Of a stretch of 64,000 nt of DNA, positions 7,764 to 16,265 are shown piece after piece. Made by a program: the position numbers and the translations under genes. The stretch is taken from contig NZ_CYTW01000001.1 of the NCBI RefSeq assembly GCF_001458215.1, positions 1,736,001-1,800,000 on the forward strand, in the 5' to 3' direction. Source of the DNA: Shimia thalassica. GTDB lineage: Bacteria > Pseudomonadota > Alphaproteobacteria > Rhodobacterales > Rhodobacteraceae. Under the pieces are notes generated by a model, which had not been told where the DNA came from, made no database searches, and saw nothing but the letters and a program-made list of their open reading frames with translations. How positions within the stretch are numbered: the stretch's first letter is position 1; every line of letters starts with the position of its first letter.

Positions 7764-8793
7764 AAAACCAAAACGGATCAATCTGGCCCTTCAAGGGGGC
7801 GGTGCGCATGGGGCCTTTACCTGGGGCGCGCTTGAGGTGCTGTTACAGGACCCGGATGTCGAGATTGCGGGTATGACCGGCACATCAGCGGGGGCGTTGA
7901 ACGGCGCTGCGGTAAAGTCGGGCATGATTGAAGCGGGGCGTGAAGGCGCGCTTACCAATCTTGAGGCGCTCTGGAGCCGGATGGGGGCCGTCGGTGACAC
8001 GCGCCTTATGAACTGGATGACGGGTATTGGTCCGGCCTCTGTGGCGCGGGCGCTGGAGTATTCGTTTGCCTATTCTGTGGGGGAAACCATGTCGCGGCTT
8101 GTGTCGCCCTATGCCTATGGACCTTTTTATCAGAACCCGCTGCGGCCTGTGGTCGATGCGTTCAACTATGCCGGCGTGTGTTCTCAAAGCGGTCCGCGGC
8201 TCTATGTGTGTGCCACAAACGTCCGCACCGGCAAGGCGCGGGTGTTCACGCGAGACGAGATCACGACGGATGTCATTCTGGCGTCTGCCTGTCTGCCAAC
8301 CTTGTTTCAGGCGGTCGAGATCGAAGACCCCAAGACAGGTGTGAAAGATGCCTATTGGGATGGTGGATACACCGGCAACCCTGCGCTTTTTCCGTTGTAC
8401 GACAAAGAGTTGCCAGACGATATAGTGGTGATAAACCTGAACCCGATCGAGCGTGCGGAAAAGCCGGTAACACCACAACAAATCCAAAGCCGGATCAACG
8501 AGATCAGCTTTAACTCTGCCTTGTTGGGCGAACTGCGCGCGATTTCTTTTGTGCAGCGTCTGATCGAACGGGGGGCCTTTGCCGAAGGCGAGATGAAAAA
8601 CGTCAAGGTGCATATGATCTCGGATGATGCGCTGATGAACGACCTGTCATCTGCGACGAAATCGGTTCCGACACCCTATATCCTGAAAGAATTGAAAGAC
8701 GCGGGCCGCAAGGCCGCATCGGATTTCCTGACGGCCCATAAACAGGATTTGGGTCAACGCAGCACGGTGGATCTTCAGGCGACGTTCGGCTGA
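7756..8793 (+). CDS. Patatin-like phospholipase
   Basis: 345 residues. Complete patatin signature: glycine-rich oxyanion loop LQGGGAHG (about 12-19), nucleophile elbow GTSAG (Ser44) and catalytic Asp202 in YWDGGYTGNP. Ser-Asp dyad enzymes of this family are lipid acyl hydrolases. No signal peptide, so it should act inside the cell or at the inner membrane. The ATG at 7756 is preferred over an upstream ATG at 7738 because MTKKPKRINLALQGGG matches the family start. Coupling to bdhA makes a role at polyhydroxybutyrate granules or in membrane-lipid recycling possible, but this is inference. It is convergent with the DUF502 gene with a 3-bp gap. Confidence 0.92.
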   Translation: MTKKPKRINLALQGGGAHGAFTWGALEVLLQDPDVEIAGMTGTSAGALNGAAVKSGMIEAGREGALTNLEALWSRMGAVGDTRLMNWMTGIGPASVARALEYSFAYSVGETMSRLVSPYAYGPFYQNPLRPVVDAFNYAGVCSQSGPRLYVCATNVRTGKARVFTRDEITTDVILASACLPTLFQAVEIEDPKTGVKDAYWDGGYTGNPALFPLYDKELPDDIVVINLNPIERAEKPVTPQQIQSRINEISFNSALLGELRAISFVQRLIERGAFAEGEMKNVKVHMISDDALMNDLSSATKSVPTPYILKELKDAGRKAASDFLTAHKQDLGQRSTVDLQATFG

Positions 8794-8796
8794 AGA

Positions 8797-9480
8797 TCAC
8801 GCCTCGGGTGGTTGGCTCGGGTCTTTGGAGTTTGGATACACAAGTCCTGCCGAGATCACCAATTTGGCCGCGTCTTCAATGCTCATATCCAGCTCGATGA
8901 TATCGTCTTTTGGAAAGAACAGCAGAAAGCCCGATGTGGGGTTCGGCGTGGTGGGCACAAACACACCCATCAGCTTGCCCGTGGTCTGGGCGCGCTTGTC
9001 GACTTCGCCTTTGGCCTCGGTCGAAATAAAGCCAACCGCCCAGATGCCTTTGCGGGGATATTCCACAAGGCAGGCTTTCTCGAAGTTACGCTCGGTCTGC
9101 GCAAAAACGGTTTCGGCGATCTGTTTTACGCCGGAATAGATGGACCGCACGATGGGCATACGATCCACAAGGCTCTCGGCAAACCCAATAAAGGACCGTC
9201 CGATGATACCTTTTGCGATCCAGCCGATAAAAATCGTGAAAAACAGGAAAAACAACACGCCCACGCCGCGCAGGTTGATGCCGACATACTGTTCCGGCTG
9301 GAACCGGTTGGGCACCAAAGGCAACACAACACCGTCAACCCAGCCGATCAGGGTCCAGATCAGCCAGATCGTCATGCCAACAGGGGCGATCACAACAATA
9401 CCCGTCAGGAACGACGAGCGGAGCCTTGAGAACAGGCCGGGTCTCTTGTGCTGATGGTCTTCGTTAAAAGGCGAGGTCAT
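8797..9480 (-). CDS. DUF502 family membrane protein
   Basis: 227 residues. Two membrane segments are visible near 24-48 (FLTGIVVIAPVGMTIWLIWTLIG) and 72-95 (GVGVLFFLFFTIFIGWIAKGIIG), followed by a soluble domain with the family pattern VDRMPIVRSIYSGVKQ and VFVPTTPNPTSGFLLF. These are the hallmarks of DUF502, a widespread but uncharacterised inner-membrane family. It is a single gene with no obvious partner: psuG lies upstream in the same direction, 77 bp away. Confidence 0.92.
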   Translation of the reverse strand: MTSPFNEDHQHKRPGLFSRLRSSFLTGIVVIAPVGMTIWLIWTLIGWVDGVVLPLVPNRFQPEQYVGINLRGVGVLFFLFFTIFIGWIAKGIIGRSFIGFAESLVDRMPIVRSIYSGVKQIAETVFAQTERNFEKACLVEYPRKGIWAVGFISTEAKGEVDKRAQTTGKLMGVFVPTTPNPTSGFLLFFPKDDIIELDMSIEDAAKLVISAGLVYPNSKDPSQPPEA

Positions 9481-9556
9481 GGGACGTCCGTGAGTGTTTA
9501 AGTGTTACCTATGAGTAACCTAGCACCGCTGCAACCTTGCAGTGACCAAATGACAC

Positions 9557-10471
9557 TTATTCGCATTGTTTGGCGATTTCCACGGCGATTTCCGACGCAA
9601 GACGCGCATTGTTCAGCACCAGCGCGATATTAGCCTCCAATGAGCGCCCCTCGGTCAGCTCGAAGATACGCGACAGCAAAAACGGCGTTACCTTTTTACC
9701 GCTCACACCCTGTTCGCCGGCCTCTTTCGTGGCCTGAGCAATGATGGGCGCCAGAACGGCTGCGGGGATTTCGTCCTCTTGGGGAATCGGGTTTGCAACC
9801 AACTGTCCCCCGGGCAGGCCGATCTGGCCTCGCAAGAGATGGGCGCTGGCGATGTCTTTTGCCGTGTCCATGCGCAACGGCGCCTGTAGATCGGATTCTC
9901 TGGACCAGAAGGCGGGGATGCTGTCCTGACCATAGGCGATCACCGGAACGCCATTGGTTTCCAGCACTTCAAGCGTTTTTGGAATGTCGAGGATGGCTTT
10001 GGCGCCCGCTGCGACCACGGTCACCTCGGTTTGGGCCAGTTCGCTGAGGTCGGCAGAAATATCAAAGGTCTCTTCCGCGCCTTTGTGAACGCCGCCGATC
10101 CCGCCGGTGGCAAAGACATGAATGCCTGCCAGACGCGCCGCAATCATGGTGGCGGCAACGGTGGTGGCGCCGGTGCCGCCTTGGGCCATGCACACGGCCA
10201 GATCTGCACGTGACAGTTTGGCGGCGTCTTTTGTCTGGGCCAGATTTTCCAGCTGGGCATCGGTCAGACCGGCAAACAGCGCGCCACCGATGACCGCAAT
10301 AGTGGCAGGTGTCGCCCCGTTGGCGCGAATGGTTGCTTCGACTTTACGCGCCATTTCAAGGTTTTGCGGCCAAGGCATGCCATGTGTGATGATCGTGCTT
10401 TCAAGCGCGACAACCGGACGTCCGGCGGCAAGGGCTTCGGTCACTTCTGGGCTGGTGGTGACAAGGCTCAT
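9557..10471 (-). CDS. psuG: Pseudouridine-5'-phosphate glycosidase
   Basis: 304 residues. The N-terminal ALESTIITHGMPWPQNLEMA, GGVHKGAEETFDISADL and CAGAKAILDIPKTLE-like stretches are diagnostic of PsuG (IndA family). PsuG cleaves the C-C glycosidic bond of pseudouridine 5'-phosphate to uracil and ribose 5-phosphate using a metal and an active-site lysine. Its start overlaps the stop of the kinase gene by four bases (10468-10471, ATGA), giving the expected kinase-then-glycosidase order of the salvage pathway. Length is normal and no key region is missing. Confidence 0.95.
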   Translation of the reverse strand: MSLVTTSPEVTEALAAGRPVVALESTIITHGMPWPQNLEMARKVEATIRANGATPATIAVIGGALFAGLTDAQLENLAQTKDAAKLSRADLAVCMAQGGTGATTVAATMIAARLAGIHVFATGGIGGVHKGAEETFDISADLSELAQTEVTVVAAGAKAILDIPKTLEVLETNGVPVIAYGQDSIPAFWSRESDLQAPLRMDTAKDIASAHLLRGQIGLPGGQLVANPIPQEDEIPAAVLAPIIAQATKEAGEQGVSGKKVTPFLLSRIFELTEGRSLEANIALVLNNARLASEIAVEIAKQCE

Positions 10472-11361
10472 TGTGCGTTTCCTCCGGAAACATAGGTGGC
10501 GGCGGCATGAAGGGCGCGCGACAGAGAGGTGTTTCGATCGCTGCCTGATACTTCTGCGGCAATATGGGCAGCCATGAATGTATCGCCCGCGCCAGTGACG
10601 CGCGTGACCAGTACAGAGGGCGGTTTTTGGGTGATGACACCGTCTGCGCTGGCGTCACTGGCGGATTCTCCGCCATCCGTGACGAGGGCGCGACGGGCGC
10701 CGCGCGCCAACAGGCCAGAGGCCGCATCCGCCGAGGTTTCAAACGTGGTCTGACACAAAAGTCCCGCTTCTTCGAGGTTCACATAAAGAACCGCGCGGTC
10801 ATGGGTCAAAAAGGGCATCAGGCGCGTGGCCTTGCCGGGGCTGGCCGGCGCAACGCGCAGATCGGCGCGCGCAAACAGCGGGCTTTGTGCGATATTTTCC
10901 AAAAGGCGTTGGGTCAGGTTGCCATCCAGCGCGATGAACCCTTCATAAGGGTCCGAGGCGCTGCCCAAAATGCCACTGACCAGCGGGTGCAGGATCTTGT
11001 CACCAGCGGCTTCCAGAGAATGCGCATCGGCAATGGCCGCGATCAGGCCATTGGCGCCTTCAACGGCCATATACTGGTCTGTGGGCAGGTCCTGAGAGCG
11101 ATAGACATAGTCCGTGACCATGCCCAGTTCCCGACAGGCAGTGATGAGTTCGTGCCCGGCTGGGTCCTGTCCAATTGCCGTCAACAACCCGGGGCGCAGG
11201 CCAAAGCGGGCAAGGGTCATGGCGATGTTCATCGCGACCCCTCCCGGCAGGCGGGTGATACGGCCCGGCACGTCCGACCCCTGTCGCATATGAACAGGGG
11301 CGCGACCGATCACGTCCCACAGGACGGAGCCAATACAAAGAATATCGGGATCATGTGTCAT
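10468..11361 (-). CDS. psuK: PfkB-family kinase, probable pseudouridine kinase
   Basis: 297 residues from the ATG at 11361, preceded by GAGAAG. Ribokinase-fold features: the N-terminal DILCIGSVLWDVIG, the glycine pair PGGVAMNIA, and the C-terminal signature VTRVTGAGDTFMAAH with the GAGD anion hole and catalytic Asp. The substrate call comes from the overlap with psuG: pseudouridine kinase feeds the glycosidase. A longer upstream reading to 11550 would overlap the ThiE-like gene and begins with non-family sequence, so it is rejected. Together with the ThiE-like gene 52 bp upstream, it probably forms a three-gene minus-strand operon. Confidence 0.88.
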   Translation of the reverse strand: MTHDPDILCIGSVLWDVIGRAPVHMRQGSDVPGRITRLPGGVAMNIAMTLARFGLRPGLLTAIGQDPAGHELITACRELGMVTDYVYRSQDLPTDQYMAVEGANGLIAAIADAHSLEAAGDKILHPLVSGILGSASDPYEGFIALDGNLTQRLLENIAQSPLFARADLRVAPASPGKATRLMPFLTHDRAVLYVNLEEAGLLCQTTFETSADAASGLLARGARRALVTDGGESASDASADGVITQKPPSVLVTRVTGAGDTFMAAHIAAEVSGSDRNTSLSRALHAAATYVSGGNAQ

Positions 11362-11413
11362 GGCATCGCTTCTCGCCCGAAACGCAAAACTTGGCAAGAG
11401 ACGCGCAAGGCGT

Positions 11414-12031
11414 TCAGAACGCCGCGCGCAATTCTGCCAGTCTGGCTGCGGGATCTTCGGCGCGCCAGATTTCTTCGCCGATTCCGAAGAAATCGGTGAA
11501 AGGGGACAGTTTGCGAATGATGTCGATGTCCAGAGCACCTTCGGCGACAACGGGCACTTCGATCATTTGCGACCACCATTCAAAGAGGTCAGCTTCGGCG
11601 ACGGTGCCATCCCCGAGAGGTGTGCTTCCGACGGGTCCGAACGCGATGTAGTCACATCCCAGTTCACCGGCCGTCATCCCGTCGTGGGAAGAGGCACCGC
11701 AGAACGCGCCAACAATCGCGTCATCGCCCAGTTCCTTGCGCGTTTTGCGCACGGACCGTGCCCCATCGGTCAGGTGCACACCATCAAGACCAAGACGTTC
11801 GGACAACATGATATGTTCCGAAATCACCAAAGCCACGTCCCGCGCATGACAGGTTTCACGCAATGCGTCCGCCGCGCGGCTGATGCGGTCTTCGTCGCGT
11901 GTGGCCAAAGCCAGCCGGACACAGGCGATGTCGGTGCTGTCGAGAACCTTGCCAAGCTGGTCGGGGAACCGGCTGAGTTCAATCTCGGGCGGGGTGATGA
12001 GATAGATCTGGGGCAGCTCGGTTTCGGCCAT
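11414..12031 (-). CDS. Thiamine phosphate synthase-like protein (ThiE/TenI family)
   Basis: 205 residues with the ThiE/TenI TIM-barrel pattern: the start IYLITPPE, then LVISEH, GLDGVHLTDG (DGVHL is the family hallmark), DYIAFGPVGST and VVAEGALD near the end. ThiE joins the thiazole and pyrimidine phosphates to give thiamine phosphate. The TenI-like branch can have other roles. The typical ThiE KDR-x-phosphate-binding details are partly altered (for example LRLALATRDED), so the enzymatic call is less sure than the family call. The start at 12031 has AAGGAG upstream. No TPP riboswitch is seen upstream and no other thiamine gene is near. It probably leads the operon with psuK and psuG. Confidence 0.75.
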   Translation of the reverse strand: MAETELPQIYLITPPEIELSRFPDQLGKVLDSTDIACVRLALATRDEDRISRAADALRETCHARDVALVISEHIMLSERLGLDGVHLTDGARSVRKTRKELGDDAIVGAFCGASSHDGMTAGELGCDYIAFGPVGSTPLGDGTVAEADLFEWWSQMIEVPVVAEGALDIDIIRKLSPFTDFFGIGEEIWRAEDPAARLAELRAAF

Positions 12032-12088
12032 CTTCGGGCTCCTTGGAAAGAGGGGTTGCGCCGCTATAACGCGGTTTTGCAGGATTGG

Positions 12089-12418
12089 CTACTTTGCGGG
12101 TAACGGCGCCACAAAATCGAGTGCAAGGGAAAGAACCGCAGCGCGTCGCGCGTCGTCTGCCATGAGATCATCGTCAACGTCAATCATGCCGCCCATCTTT
12201 CGTCCCGTAAAGTCCATCGGGCGGGCCCCTTCGATTGCCAAAGCCTCGGTCTCGTTGTCTTTTCCGACGCGAAACATGCCGCCGCCCTTGTGCACACCAC
12301 AGAGCATATTGCCATGCAGCAGAAAGCAAAGTCCGCCAAACATGCGTTTCTCGGAAAGACCATAATGATCCGCCAGATCGTCGCGCAAAAGTGTGGCGAG
12401 CCCTTCATCATAAGCCAT
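12089..12418 (-). CDS. TfoX N-terminal domain protein
   Basis: 109 residues starting at 12418 after AGGA. The order MAYDEGLATLLRDDL, EKRMFGGLCFLLHGNMLCGV, then GARPMDFTGRKMGGMI is the TfoX_N pattern (MFGG plus FxxxGxMxxGV). In gammaproteobacteria TfoX/Sxy turns on competence genes, but this stand-alone N-terminal domain form is common in alphaproteobacteria and has no known role there. It is divergent from trmJ, with a dispersed repeat in the gap. Confidence 0.85.
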   Translation of the reverse strand: MAYDEGLATLLRDDLADHYGLSEKRMFGGLCFLLHGNMLCGVHKGGGMFRVGKDNETEALAIEGARPMDFTGRKMGGMIDVDDDLMADDARRAAVLSLALDFVAPLPAK

Positions 12419-12453
12419 GGGACATCCTTTTGAGGTTCTGCCAGATGATTTTA

Positions 12454-12487
12454 GGCCTCCGGCGGGGATATTTATAGCCAAAAGAAG
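12454..12487 (+). repeat. Dispersed intergenic repeat, copy 1
   Basis: The gap between the TfoX-like gene and trmJ holds GGCCTCCGGCGGGGATATTT followed by ATAGCCAAAAGAAG. The element at 27475-27507 shares CCTCC, GGGATAT and the GCCA(A/G)AAGAAG end in the same order. I recognise this as a roseobacter-type intergenic element from memory, not from a search. Confidence 0.6.
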
Positions 12488-12555
12488 GGCATTGGCTTGT
12501 GTTTTCTGAGGGCTGAGGTGATATGAGCGGCCAGACGTGAATGATGGAGTGGCCA

Positions 12556-13305
12556 ATGCCAAGTGGAACCCCGCAACCTGCTTTTGTTCTGGTGCGCCCG
12601 CAAATGGGCGAGAATATCGGAGGCGCGGCGCGCGCGATGTGGAACTTTGGTCTCGACCGGATGCGCATTGTTGCACCGCGTGACGGCTGGCCGAACCAGA
12701 AGGCAATTGCCATGGCGTCGGGGGCGGGGCGTCTTCTGGACGAAGCTTTGCTGACATCCTCTGTCGAAGACGCGCTGGATGATTGCCATTACGTGTTTGC
12801 CACAACGGCGCGTGCACGTGGATTGACCAAGCCCGTTGTGACCCCCGAACGCGCGATGGAAATGGCCCGCGAGAAGATCGCCGCAGGCCAGAAAGTTGCG
12901 GTGTTGTTTGGGCCGGAACGTGCCGGCCTTGAAAACGAGGATATCGCCAAGGCCAACGCGATTATCAATGTGCCTGTGAATCCCGAGTTTGCCTCGCTCA
13001 ATCTGGCGCAATGTGTGTTGTTGACCGCCTACGAATGGCGCCGCCAGTCCGTCGAGGTGGACGCCGAACGTGTGGATATGGCCAAGTCGGTCTGGGCCAA
13101 CCACAATGAAATCGAAGCCTTGAGCGGGCACTATGAAGAGCGTCTGGATGAGGCGGGGTTCTTTTTCCCCGAACCCAAGGCAGAGGGGATGAAAGTCAAC
13201 CTGCGCAACATGTGGTCGCGCATGCCTTTGACGCGTGCCGATGTGCAGATGCTACATGGTATCCTGCGACAGATGGTACGTTGGAAAGAACGCGGCGACG
13301 AATAA
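12556..13305 (+). CDS. trmJ: tRNA 2'-O-methyltransferase, TrmJ type
   Basis: 249 residues of a SPOUT (SpoU) methyltransferase. Visible motifs are the N-terminal FVLVRPQMGENIGGAARAM, the knot-forming AVLFGPERAGLENEDI and NPEFASLNLAQCVLL, in the usual order. TrmJ methylates the 2'-OH of C/U32 in the tRNA anticodon loop. The C-terminal 90 residues form a helical extension typical of TrmJ rather than TrmL. ATG 12556 is chosen because GGAG lies six bases upstream; in-frame ATGs at 12541 and 12544 lack a site. It is monocistronic or loosely joined to ctaA 81 bp downstream. Confidence 0.9.
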   Translation: MPSGTPQPAFVLVRPQMGENIGGAARAMWNFGLDRMRIVAPRDGWPNQKAIAMASGAGRLLDEALLTSSVEDALDDCHYVFATTARARGLTKPVVTPERAMEMAREKIAAGQKVAVLFGPERAGLENEDIAKANAIINVPVNPEFASLNLAQCVLLTAYEWRRQSVEVDAERVDMAKSVWANHNEIEALSGHYEERLDEAGFFFPEPKAEGMKVNLRNMWSRMPLTRADVQMLHGILRQMVRWKERGDE

Positions 13306-13386
13306 CGTCGCAGGCGCTTGAAGGCGGGCAGGGGCCGCTCTACTCTCTCCTGAAGTATTTTCGCAGACGTGGTGCAAGGGACAACC

Positions 13387-14538
13387 ATGAGCCAGAAACG
13401 CAGTATTTTCGAAGAGGTGGGCGACGCCCCCGCCAAAGACCAGCCCAAAGCCGCCGTTGGCGTCATCGATAAGGGCGCCAAAGGGGGCCGTCGTGGCATC
13501 CGCGCCTGGCTGATGGTGTTGTTTGCCATGGTGGTTGTGATGATCGCGGTCGGCGGATTGACACGGTTGACCGACAGCGGGCTTTCGATCACCGAATGGC
13601 GCCCCGTTACCGGTGCTTTGCCCCCTATGAGCGAGGTCGAGTGGCAGGCTGAATTTGATAAATACAAACAAATAGACCAGTGGCAGATTGAAAACCAATG
13701 GATGAATCTTGAAGATTTCAAACAAATCTATTGGTGGGAGTGGGGACACCGCCAGATCGGTCGTGTGATTGGTCTGGTCTGGGCTTTGGGCTTTGCGGGC
13801 TTTGCCGTTGCACGCAAAATTCCGACGGGATGGACCGGGCGACTGGTGCTGATCGGGGCCCTTGGCGGTTTGCAAGGGGCTGTCGGCTGGTGGATGGTAG
13901 CGTCCGGTGTAACCTCGGGTGAAGGTGTCACAACAGTGGCCTCTTATCGGTTGGCCGTGCATCTGGGTCTGGCCTTTGTCATCCTTGGATTCATTGCTTG
14001 GTACGTGTTCCTTTTGGGACGTGAAGAACGTGATCTGATGCAGGCCAGACGCAGCAAGGAAGACAAGCTGTTTTCGCTGTCGACGGGTCTTCTTCATGCG
14101 ACCTTTGTCCAAATTCTGCTGGGGGCTCTGGTTGCCGGTATTGATGCCGGACGGTCCTATACGGATTGGCCTTTGATGGGGGGGCAGGTGTTCCCGCCCG
14201 AGGCCTTTATGATCGAGCCGCTTTGGAAAAACTTCTTTGAAAATCCGGGGCTGGTTCAGTTCATTCACCGCATGTGGGGTTATATTCTGGTGATCTTTGC
14301 GGTGGTCGTTTGGACCCGCGGGCGCAAATCGGCAAATGGCGCGACACGGTTTGCGTTTAATGCTGTCATGGCCGCCTTTGGTGTGCAGCTTTTGATGGGC
14401 ATTGGCACGGTGCTTTATGCCGCGCAGGTGCATATCGCGATTACCCACCAGATCATCGCTATTGTGGTCTGGGTTTTGATTTTGCGGGCACGGTTCCTTT
14501 CGAACTATCCGCAAGTCCAGTCCATTCGAAAAGGATAA
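13387..14538 (+). CDS. ctaA: Heme A synthase CtaA (COX15 type)
   Basis: 383 residues and eight predicted membrane helices. Family motifs: GGLTRLTDSGLSITEWRPVTGALPP at the start of the first helix, YWWEWGHRQIGRVIG with its haem-ligand histidine, and the second-half FIHRMWGY, YAAQVHIAITHQI with further conserved histidines. It converts haem O to haem A for aa3-type cytochrome oxidase at the inner membrane. Start at ATG 13387 with AAGGGA upstream. An M32 carboxypeptidase gene follows four bases later and is probably cotranscribed for positional reasons only. Confidence 0.95.
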   Translation: MSQKRSIFEEVGDAPAKDQPKAAVGVIDKGAKGGRRGIRAWLMVLFAMVVVMIAVGGLTRLTDSGLSITEWRPVTGALPPMSEVEWQAEFDKYKQIDQWQIENQWMNLEDFKQIYWWEWGHRQIGRVIGLVWALGFAGFAVARKIPTGWTGRLVLIGALGGLQGAVGWWMVASGVTSGEGVTTVASYRLAVHLGLAFVILGFIAWYVFLLGREERDLMQARRSKEDKLFSLSTGLLHATFVQILLGALVAGIDAGRSYTDWPLMGGQVFPPEAFMIEPLWKNFFENPGLVQFIHRMWGYILVIFAVVVWTRGRKSANGATRFAFNAVMAAFGVQLLMGIGTVLYAAQVHIAITHQIIAIVVWVLILRARFLSNYPQVQSIRKG

Positions 14539-14541
14539 GAG

Positions 14542-16017
14542 ATGACAGCCTATGACGCGCTGATGGCGTTCCAGCACACAACCGAGGCGCTGGGGCAGGT
14601 GGCTGGCCGCTTGGGCTGGGATCAGGAAACGATGATGCCGCGCGAGTCTGCGGGTCAACGCGCCGAGGAAATGGCGGCAATGGAAAGCGTGCTGCATGCG
14701 CGCAAGACCGACCCGCAGGTTGCGGCGTGGCTGGCCGAGATTGACGACGCGTCTCTGGATACGGTTGGGCAGGCACAGATGCGCCACATCCGCAAAAGCT
14801 ATGCACGAACCATGAAGGTGCCTGCGGATCTGGCTGCGGAAATTGCCAAAGTGACCAGCCGGTCCCAAGGATTGTGGGCGCAATCGCGTGCGGATGAGGA
14901 TGTGTCGGGGTTCTTGCCCGTGCTGGACGAGGTTGTGAACCTGAAACGGCAAGAGGGGCAGGCTCTTGCAGATGGTGGCGACGTCTATGACGCCATGATT
15001 GATGACTACGAGCCCGACATGACGGCCGCCGAGTTGCAAGCGATGTTTGACGCCATGCGCCCGCGCCTTGTGGCGTTGCGGGCCGCGGTTCTGGCCAAGG
15101 CAACTCCGGTGCATCTGAGCGGAAACTTCCCATCGGGCGCCCAGATGAAGCTGACGCGAAAACTGGCCAAAACCTTTGGCTATGACATGAGCATGGGCCG
15201 CATTGATAAGGCCGTGCATCCGTTTTCTTCGGGGTCCGGCCATGATGTTCGCATCACGACCCGCACCAGTGAAGATGATCCATTCAATTGTTTGTACTCA
15301 ACAATTCACGAGGTTGGTCATGGCTGTTACGAGATGGGGATCGATGATGCCTATGCGCTGACGCCACTCGGGCGCGGCGTGTCGATGGGCGTTCACGAAA
15401 GCCAAAGCCGGATTTACGAAAACCAGCTTGGGCGCAGCAAAGCGTTCACCAGCTGGTTGTTCACAGAAATGCAGGCCGCTTTTGGCGACTTGGGCGTTTC
15501 AACCGCAGACGCGTTTTACAAGGCCGTGAACTGTGTGCACGACGGCTATATCCGGACAGAAGCGGATGAGGTTCAATATAACCTGCATATCATGCTTCGG
15601 TTTGATCTCGAGCGGGCGTTGATGTCTGGCGATTTGGCTGTTGGAGACCTCGAAGCGGCCTGGAATGACCGGTTCAAAGCCGATTTCGGCTATGCCGTTG
15701 ATAAGCCTTCGAACGGATGTCTTCAGGATGTGCATTGGTCTGTCGGGTTGTTCGGGTATTTCCCGACTTATTCTCTGGGCAATGTCTATGCAGGATGTTT
15801 GCATGAAACCTTGCGCAAAGCCGTTCCTGATCTGGATGGGCGTCTTGCCATGGGTGACACCACGGCGGCAACGGGCTGGTTGCGTGAAAATCTTCAACAG
15901 TATGGCGGATTGCGGTCCCCACACGAAACGATCCAACACGCAAGTGGCATGACCCCATCGCCCGAGCCTCTGCTGTCCTACCTCGAAGAGAAGTTCACTG
16001 CGCTTTACGGGCTTTGA
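14542..16017 (+). CDS. Carboxypeptidase M32 family
   Basis: 491 residues. The zinc-binding HEVGH is at 256-260 within STIHEVGHGCYEMGI, and the third ligand region is HESQSRIYENQLGRS, both hallmarks of M32 metallocarboxypeptidases (Taq carboxypeptidase fold, alpha-helical barrel). Other family blocks: LGWDQETMMP near the N-terminus, DVRITTR, and the C-terminal HASGMTPSPEPLLSYL. It removes C-terminal residues from peptides in the cytoplasm. Length is standard (about 490-500). The start lies 3 bp after the ctaA stop, with AAGGATAAGAG covering the ribosome site. Confidence 0.95.
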   Translation: MTAYDALMAFQHTTEALGQVAGRLGWDQETMMPRESAGQRAEEMAAMESVLHARKTDPQVAAWLAEIDDASLDTVGQAQMRHIRKSYARTMKVPADLAAEIAKVTSRSQGLWAQSRADEDVSGFLPVLDEVVNLKRQEGQALADGGDVYDAMIDDYEPDMTAAELQAMFDAMRPRLVALRAAVLAKATPVHLSGNFPSGAQMKLTRKLAKTFGYDMSMGRIDKAVHPFSSGSGHDVRITTRTSEDDPFNCLYSTIHEVGHGCYEMGIDDAYALTPLGRGVSMGVHESQSRIYENQLGRSKAFTSWLFTEMQAAFGDLGVSTADAFYKAVNCVHDGYIRTEADEVQYNLHIMLRFDLERALMSGDLAVGDLEAAWNDRFKADFGYAVDKPSNGCLQDVHWSVGLFGYFPTYSLGNVYAGCLHETLRKAVPDLDGRLAMGDTTAATGWLRENLQQYGGLRSPHETIQHASGMTPSPEPLLSYLEEKFTALYGL

Positions 16018-16025
16018 TTGCTTTG

Positions 16026-16067
16026 CCTGAGCGCCGGTAAAGGCTGGCGTTCAGGTCGCAATTTTTT
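16026..16067 (+). terminator. Terminator after the M32 carboxypeptidase
   Basis: CCTGAGCGCC (16026-16035) pairs with GGCGTTCAGG (16046-16055) with one G-T pair, followed after five bases by TTTTTT. The 150 bp between here and the gyrA terminator hold no gene I can support. Confidence 0.7.
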
Positions 16068-16217
16068 GGATCTGTTGTGTCGTCAGCCCAACGCGCGCCC
16101 CCTTCAATATCAAAGGGATAAGAGTGATTTCTGGCTGGGATCGTGTGCTGCGCCGGAGTTCGCTTTGATGAAGGATTGCGCGCGACTTAGGTGGGTGTTT
16201 TTCCGGAAAAACCCCGA

Positions 16218-16261
16218 AAAGAAAAAAAAGCCACCATCGGTTTCGCCCGACGGTGGCTTTT
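16218..16261 (-). terminator. Terminator of gyrA
   Basis: On the minus strand a 15-bp stem (16226-16240 with 16247-16261, one mismatch) is followed by a run of eight Ts. It lies five bases past the gyrA stop. Confidence 0.9.
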
Positions 16262-16265
16262 GATT

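Noticed and set aside
11414..12031. TPP riboswitch before the ThiE-like gene
   Set aside because: No thi-box-like sequence (CTGAGA with ACCTGATCTGG) is seen in the leader.
13252..15243. Long minus-strand open frame antisense to trmJ, ctaA and the M32 carboxypeptidase
   Set aside because: It shadows three well-supported genes in reverse, and its product is a low-complexity His/Arg/Gln-rich string with no family features.
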